Assembly: GCF_008369195.1 (NCBI RefSeq)
Contig: NZ_VOBC01000001.1
Span: 1,302,001 to 1,366,000 of the forward strand
Length of the DNA stretch: 64,000 bases
From: Sporosarcina sp. ANT_H38
GTDB lineage: Bacteria > Bacillota > Bacilli > Bacillales_A > Planococcaceae
Reading direction: 5' to 3'
The notes under the pieces are model-generated. The model worked only from the letters and a program-made list of their open reading frames with translations. It had not been told where the DNA came from and searched no databases. This document shows, one piece after another, positions 59,823-64,000 of the stretch (its first letter is position 1; each line of letters begins with the position of its first letter). Made by a program: the position numbers and the translations under genes.

Positions 59823-60263
59823 CTAAGACTTTTTAAGTTTAGTTTTGTTAAATGGCAAACCCAATTGCTTCCTATAAAAATTGAAATTTAGTTCAACGTG
59901 ACGCAATAATCGCTTATCTTTATCAAATAACTTCAAACTATCTTCGTAGTGTTCCCATCTGATATCCTTCTTAATGGCCCAAATAATAGAATCTAAATCA
60001 GGATCAACTAACTCATAGTTTCTTTTAATTACTTCTTCGATTTCAAAAAAAGATTCCTTTGTAATCCCATCATATCCGTCACCTGGCACAATAGCTGCTA
60101 CGAGTAATTTTAATACAGGGGTATAAACATTTTTCAGGATTTCTGTTTTATATTTAACCGCTTCATTTCGAATCTCTTTCATTTGCTGAAAATGATAGTT
60201 AAAAAAACTTGTGATAATGATTGTAATTGAAGAACTGACTAACGCAATGATGACTTCTTTCAC
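59823..60263 (-). CDS. membrane-anchored protein of unknown function
   Basis: A 146-residue protein with one N-terminal membrane helix (VIIALVSSSITIIITSFF, residues 4-22) and a helical cytoplasmic part (ILKNVYTPVLKLLVAAIVPGDG ... LDSIIWAIKKDIRWEHYEDSLKLFD). Not recognised; similar single-helix proteins of about this size occur in mobile regions. RBS GGAGAGAGGG. AT-rich relative to the downstream exporter. Confidence 0.55.
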   Translation of the reverse strand: MKEVIIALVSSSITIIITSFFNYHFQQMKEIRNEAVKYKTEILKNVYTPVLKLLVAAIVPGDGYDGITKESFFEIEEVIKRNYELVDPDLDSIIWAIKKDIRWEHYEDSLKLFDKDKRLLRHVELNFNFYRKQLGLPFNKTKLKKS

Positions 60264-60350
60264 TGCCCTCTCTCCTAACGCCTCTATTCAACCGATATAA
60301 CCATTATATTCAGGCTCCGTAAGACCGTGTGTACTATAACCAGTTAATAG

Positions 60351-60387
60351 AAAAAGCCGCCTACTCTTATTTGAGCGGGCGGCTGAC
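60351..60387 (-). terminator. terminator of the Bcr/CflA gene
   Basis: On the minus strand CAGCCGCCCGCTC / GAGTAGGCGGCTTTTTC: GCCGCC/GGCGGC stem and T5, right after the stop at 60390. Confidence 0.85.
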
Positions 60388-60389
60388 TG

Positions 60390-61589
60390 TTAGTTCTGTT
60401 CGACTTTGACTCTTGAAAGTCCAAAATACGCGAGGACTGCAATTAAACTTGAAGCGAAGATAATGGCTCCCATCGGAATTGCGGTCTCTTCCCCTGCAAT
60501 TCCGACAAGTGGTGCCGTAATTGCGCCTAAAATGAATGGCAGTAATCCTAATAATGCCGATGCACTACCTGCAATATGACCCTGCTTTTCCATCGCAAGT
60601 GAAAAAGAGGATGTCGAAATGACACCAATGGAAGCGACGAAGAAGAAGATAGGAACAACGATTGTAACAAGTGGTCCATTCAGCAAAACGGCAATCAGTA
60701 GCAATGTGCCTGAAGTGATAGAGATGAACAAACCTGATTCCAAAAATCGTTTTTCTGAGACAACACCTGTTAAGCGTCCTACTACCTGGGTCCCGATAAT
60801 AAGTCCAAATCCATTCATACCGAATAATATGCTGAACGTCTGTGGTGAGACTCCGTATATATTTTGATAAACGAACGGGGTTCCGGCGACATAAGCAAAA
60901 ATGCCGGCCATGATGAAACCTTGTGCAAGTGCATAGCCCATGAACTGTCTGTTTTTTAGCAGTGACAGAAAGTTTTTTAATGTATGAGAGAGGTTACTTG
61001 GTACGCGCATTTGTTCCGGCAATGTTTCATCCATTCTCCATAGGACAATAACAAATAGCAAAAAGCCGATTGCGCTTAAAACAGCAAATACACCAGTCCA
61101 CTCAGTGAATGCGAGAATACCTCCTCCAAGTACAGGTGCGAGGATTGGCGCCAAATTATTAATCAGCATGAGCAAAGCGAAAAACTTCGTCAATTCCCGT
61201 CCGCTATATAAATCTCGGACGACAGCCCTTGAAATGACGATACCCGCAGCCGCAGCAAAACCTTGCAAGAAACGTGCTACAATGAAGAACCCGATATTTG
61301 GGGAAAATACACATAAAATTGATGCGACGAAATAGGCAATAAGTGCAATAAGCAACGGCTTTTTCCGTCCATGGACATCACTCATTGGGCCGAGAATAAG
61401 TTGACCTAACCCGATACCTAATAAGCAAGCCGTTAAACTGACCTGTACATAGGTAGCCGTAGTACCAAAAGCACTTACGATTGTCGGGAATGAAGGTAAA
61501 TACATATCAATTGTTAACGGGCCCATCGCTGCTAGTGTTCCAAGAAGTAATGCAAATCGTATTCGTTTATTACCTTTAAGTGGTCCCAT
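60390..61589 (-). CDS. Bcr/CflA family drug exporter
   Basis: A 399-residue major facilitator with twelve predicted helices; GPLTIDMYLPSFPTI after the first helix, GPMSDVHGRKKPLLIAL (MFS motif A) and RFLQGFAAAAGIVISRAVVRDL are the marks of the DHA1 Bcr/CflA group that exports bicyclomycin, sulfonamides or chloramphenicol-like drugs by proton antiport. ATG 61589 follows AGAAAGGTTG; the frame could be extended to 61772 only through repeat copy C and is not preceded by a ribosome site. Confidence 0.9.
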   Translation of the reverse strand: MGPLKGNKRIRFALLLGTLAAMGPLTIDMYLPSFPTIVSAFGTTATYVQVSLTACLLGIGLGQLILGPMSDVHGRKKPLLIALIAYFVASILCVFSPNIGFFIVARFLQGFAAAAGIVISRAVVRDLYSGRELTKFFALLMLINNLAPILAPVLGGGILAFTEWTGVFAVLSAIGFLLFVIVLWRMDETLPEQMRVPSNLSHTLKNFLSLLKNRQFMGYALAQGFIMAGIFAYVAGTPFVYQNIYGVSPQTFSILFGMNGFGLIIGTQVVGRLTGVVSEKRFLESGLFISITSGTLLLIAVLLNGPLVTIVVPIFFFVASIGVISTSSFSLAMEKQGHIAGSASALLGLLPFILGAITAPLVGIAGEETAIPMGAIIFASSLIAVLAYFGLSRVKVEQN

Positions 61590-61659
61590 GTAAACTAACA
61601 ACCTTTCTATGATTGAACAAATTTCTGATATATTGAACAAACGAATACCTATATAAACT

Positions 61660-61746
61660 GAGCGAAGGCGCTTTACAAAGGGAACTAAAGACATAAGACT
61701 ACTAGGAGAACGGACAGGCTTATGGCGGGAGGCATTCCCTAGCGCA
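61660..61746 (+). repeat. structured dispersed repeat, copy C
   Basis: AGCGAAGGCGCTTTACAAAG ... CATAAGAC ... GGCTTATGGCGGGAGGCAT ... CTAGCGC. Outer GGCGC/GCGC-like ends and the inner CATAAG/CTTATG stem match copy B with compensating changes. It lies upstream of the exporter gene on the opposite strand. Confidence 0.6.
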
Positions 61747-61905
61747 GTAGCAAATTCAGTGGGATTCTTCATTCCAATATATGTATGTGATGAAAATCCC
61801 TAAAGAAGAATCACAAGTAGTCTACTATATCACCAAAATGCAATACATAAAAGAAGGATGATTTATTTTCAAATCATCCTTACTACTTTATGAATGAAAT
61901 CAGCA

Positions 61906-62331
61906 TCATTTTAGGAATTCTTTATATGCGATAACCTTTAATGCTAAAATTTCTTCCTCTGTGAGCTTTCCTTCAATATCTTTTAAAAGTTCCTGTATTT
62001 CCTCATTCGACATTCCCTTTTGGGCGTTAGATTGAATAGTTTGGAGTTCATTGAACCCGATTTTTTTGATTAATACTCTTGTTGCCTGCTCTTTTGTTGT
62101 GAAAGGAAGATTACTTTTTTCAACATTTGCACCTTCTTCAATGAAACGCATTAATTCAGGGTCATTTGCTACCAGTTGCTTAATTGCATTTAACTGTCCG
62201 CTATTTTCTAATTCAGCAGTTACAACGTTCATTACTTTGTCGGAAGCAATATTGGTCCCGACATAATAGATTCCATATCCGGCTCCAGCAATAATTAATA
62301 CGATGAGGAGAAGAATCTTCAACAGTTTCAT
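61906..62331 (-). CDS. exported or membrane-anchored protein of unknown function
   Basis: A 141-residue protein: N-terminal helix (LLKILLLIVLIIAGAGYGIYYV, residues 3-25) and a helical outside domain (VMNVVTAELENSGQLNAIKQLV ... EEIQELLKDIEGKLTEEEILALKVIAYKEFLK). Such proteins occur in Bacillales near cvfC; function unknown. RBS AGGAGGAAG. Single gene. Confidence 0.6.
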   Translation of the reverse strand: MKLLKILLLIVLIIAGAGYGIYYVGTNIASDKVMNVVTAELENSGQLNAIKQLVANDPELMRFIEEGANVEKSNLPFTTKEQATRVLIKKIGFNELQTIQSNAQKGMSNEEIQELLKDIEGKLTEEEILALKVIAYKEFLK

Positions 62332-62404
62332 ATGTCTTCCTCCTATTTTTCATAGCTTAGGAAACAATAAATCATGTACTGTAGATTAGCTGCAACATAG
62401 AGAT

Positions 62405-62455
62405 TTCACGTCCAAACTCCAGCTCATTTGAATAGGCGCTTACGCTTTTGTTCTT
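62405..62455. repeat. dispersed repeat fragment
   Basis: CACGTCCAAACTCCAGC ... AGGCGCTTACGCTTTTG, related to the element at 25155 and 25484. Confidence 0.35.
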
Positions 62456-62458
62456 TAT

Positions 62459-62503
62459 AAAAAACGTTAGCGGAATGTAAGTTTTCACATCCACTAACGT
62501 TTA
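62459..62503 (-). terminator. terminator of cvfC
   Basis: On the minus strand AAACGTTAGTGGATG / CATTCCGCTAACGTTTTTT hairpin with T6, about 30 bases after the stop. Confidence 0.85.
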
Positions 62504-62529
62504 ACATATTGATAATTGTAGTGGTCTAA

Positions 62530-63660
62530 TTACTCTTTTGAAACTGCACGCGCCTCTGTCATTTGCTTCCAAACGGAACCTTTAGCATCTTCGCCTTCAG
62601 CAATTCGCGCAATTGCCATACGGATTTGGAGTTTAACTTCAAACTCTGGATCGTTTTCAACCTCTTTCAAAGCAGGCAACGCCCTGTCAGTTCCTGTTTC
62701 GTATAAAAACATAGCAGCACGCCAGCGAACCAGTTTGTTTTTATCATTCAATGTTTCGATTGCAGCCTTTTCGAACCCTTCGAAACCAAGGTCACTCATG
62801 CAGTCTCCCGCCGTCCGACGCACTGCCCAACTTTTATCTTTAAGTGCTTTTTCAACATATGGAATAACAGCATCGTCTTCAATCATACCAAGATAGACCG
62901 TTGCGAGACGTCTAATTGACATTTTTTCATCGTCCAGTGCGCGTTCAAGAAGTGGTGCATCCGTCATGTCGGGGTCAGGAATTTGATCTAGCAGTTGGAA
63001 TCTAGTCTCCCATTGGTCAACTGAAAACTCCTCTAGTGAAATTTTTCTTCCACGCTGGATACTTTCACTTTGTCCTTCATTCACCTGACGGATAATAGCT
63101 TGCAAACGTTCTTCTGTATATGCCGCCTCTATCTCCTGAATAACCGTTTCACCGATTTCAGTTTTTTCTCCGTAACGGATTCCATAATCTGCCCATTTAC
63201 GTAGTAAAACATAGTTCTCCACATCACGTCCATGAACCTTTTCCATCGCTTGCACAAAACGTTCACTTAGTCCAAAGCGTTCTTCAGATTCGCTATCGAA
63301 TACTTTCACTTGAAGAGGGATATCTTTGTAGGTTTGAACGTGTACGTATACTTCCCCATAGTTGTCATCAATCTCTTCTATTGGTTCTGTCTGCTCACTC
63401 TGTTCATCATTGAAAACGGCTTGAACGTCAGCAAGAATTGATTCCCATGCGACATTACTAATTCGTTCGACCGCCATGAAGTTCATGACGTGATAGATTC
63501 CTTTTACGCCATGAATGTTCAGTAATGCTGAAGCTGGAAAAGACGCTGTTTCCGCATCACTTTTTTTATAATTATGACTCGTCCCTTTTGCTAATTCTGT
63601 GTCGAGCACGATTTTCATGGAGTTAGGGCTTGGTGTTGGCTCAATCGTTACTATTTTCAA
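62530..63660 (-). CDS. ypgR: CvfC/YpgR family virulence-factor-like protein
   Basis: A 376-residue cytoplasmic protein: N-terminal Nfu-like domain (IVTIEPTPSPNSMKIVLDTEL, residues 3-90, without the CxxC iron-sulfur site), a middle linker, and at least four HEAT-type repeats in the C-terminal half (LLERALDDEKMSIRRLATVYLG, YVEKALKDKSWAVRRTAGDCM, TLNDKNKLVRWRAAMFL, VENDPEFEVKLQIRMAIARI). The homologue in staphylococci, CvfC, affects virulence and stress tolerance by an unknown way. RBS GGAAAGGGGAAC. Close behind the ABC-F gene. Confidence 0.87.
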   Translation of the reverse strand: MKIVTIEPTPSPNSMKIVLDTELAKGTSHNYKKSDAETASFPASALLNIHGVKGIYHVMNFMAVERISNVAWESILADVQAVFNDEQSEQTEPIEEIDDNYGEVYVHVQTYKDIPLQVKVFDSESEERFGLSERFVQAMEKVHGRDVENYVLLRKWADYGIRYGEKTEIGETVIQEIEAAYTEERLQAIIRQVNEGQSESIQRGRKISLEEFSVDQWETRFQLLDQIPDPDMTDAPLLERALDDEKMSIRRLATVYLGMIEDDAVIPYVEKALKDKSWAVRRTAGDCMSDLGFEGFEKAAIETLNDKNKLVRWRAAMFLYETGTDRALPALKEVENDPEFEVKLQIRMAIARIAEGEDAKGSVWKQMTEARAVSKE

Positions 63661-63678
63661 GTGTATGTTCCCCTTTCC

Positions 63679-64000
63679 TTAGGACTTATTCAATTCTTGT
63701 AAAAAAGACCAACGTTCAATGAGTGTGTCGTATTTGCTGTTTAGTTCTTCAAGTTTCGCCGTCAGTTCTCTTAGTTTATCGTAATCGGAGCCAGTGGATG
63801 CCATTTCTGCCTCTGTCGCTTCGATCGACTTCTCTACAGTTTCGATTGCTGACTCAATTGTTTCGTACTCTTTCTTTTCTGCGTACGACATTTTCTTTTT
63901 TTGTTCCTGTTGAACCGGTTTTTCTACCTCAACAATCGGCTCATGTATCACCTTTTCTTTAGGCACATAGGTTTCAAGGAAGTCAGAATAGATACCAAAC
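63679..64000 (-). CDS. C-terminal end of an ABC-F ATPase gene (partial)
   Basis: The minus-strand frame is open to the window edge and reads FGIYSDFLETYVPKEKVIHEP, then a linker and a coiled-coil end (SYAEKKEYETIESAIETVEKSIEATEAEMAS ... LEELNSKYDTLIERWSFLQEL). The phrase before the linker resembles the last strand of an ABC-F domain, and the helical coiled coil is the tail of YfmR/Uup-type ABC-F proteins. The catalytic domains are outside the window. Stop at 63679. Confidence 0.75.
   Translation of the reverse strand, partial: FGIYSDFLETYVPKEKVIHEPIVEVEKPVQQEQKKKMSYAEKKEYETIESAIETVEKSIEATEAEMASTGSDYDKLRELTAKLEELNSKYDTLIERWSFLQELNKS

Noticed and set aside
61590..61772. 61-residue N-terminal extension of the Bcr/CflA exporter
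   Set aside because: Covers a structured repeat, lacks a ribosome site and is absent from the family.

Overview
The window looks like a chromosome segment of a Gram-positive, spore-forming Bacillales bacterium, most probably of the Planococcaceae (Sporosarcina-like). The genus is an inference: gene orders match Bacillus subtilis (yphP-ypiP-ypjP-thyA-dfrA-ypmR-ypmS-msrAB-yozE; odhAB next to yojN/yojO; xpaC-yaaN), but the sequence content and the dispersed repeats are not those of B. subtilis. I saw no rRNA, tRNA or CRISPR array.

1-16950 is a decayed siphovirus-type prophage. Reading from its packaging end on the minus strand, it has HNH nuclease, small terminase, large terminase (two frameshifts), portal, prohead protease and a capsid gene that stops early and runs straight into a tape-measure fragment, so the rest of the head and tail genes between them are gone. 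A papain-like cysteine protease with its own promoter and terminator sits between terminase and portal. From 7.5 to 11.9 kb lies a row of small unknown genes; four of them share nearly the same promoter and most end in look-alike terminators. From 12 to 15.7 kb are small regulator and early-region genes. The early end is broken: a resolvase C-terminus abuts an inverted piece of the integrase, and the rest of the integrase carries a 104-bp insertion.

17-42.4 kb is ordinary core genome: an ABC-F translation factor (ykpA), xpaC-yaaN, a MoxR ATPase/von Willebrand pair (yojN-yojO), 2-oxoglutarate dehydrogenase (odhAB), a MurG-type transferase, a MATE exporter, a CAP-domain secreted protein, a CobW-type GTPase, a CtpB-type protease, purine nucleoside phosphorylase, methionine sulfoxide reductases, ypmS/ypmR, a DegV protein, dihydrofolate reductase and thymidylate synthase.

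42.4-50.2 kb is an island inserted between thyA and ypjP, which are neighbours in B. subtilis. Copies of the last 40-50 bp of ypjP lie at its far end (42.4 kb) and in its middle (45.9 kb), and an integrase remnant lies beside the intact ypjP. This is the pattern expected for repeated integration into the 3' end of ypjP. The island carries an S-layer-anchored YcdB/PepSY protein, a metallo-beta-lactamase-fold hydrolase, a YjbR/MmcQ protein and several fragments.

50.2-64 kb holds ypjP, ypiP and brxA, then an SOS-type UvrX polymerase region in which the first gene is duplicated and one yolD is fused to a thioesterase fragment, an XRE regulator with a membrane protein, an amidase, a Bcr/CflA exporter, a CvfC/YpgR HEAT-repeat protein and the end of another ABC-F gene. 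A roughly 90-110-bp structured repeat occurs three times in the intergenic spaces (19.5, 59.7 and 61.7 kb).
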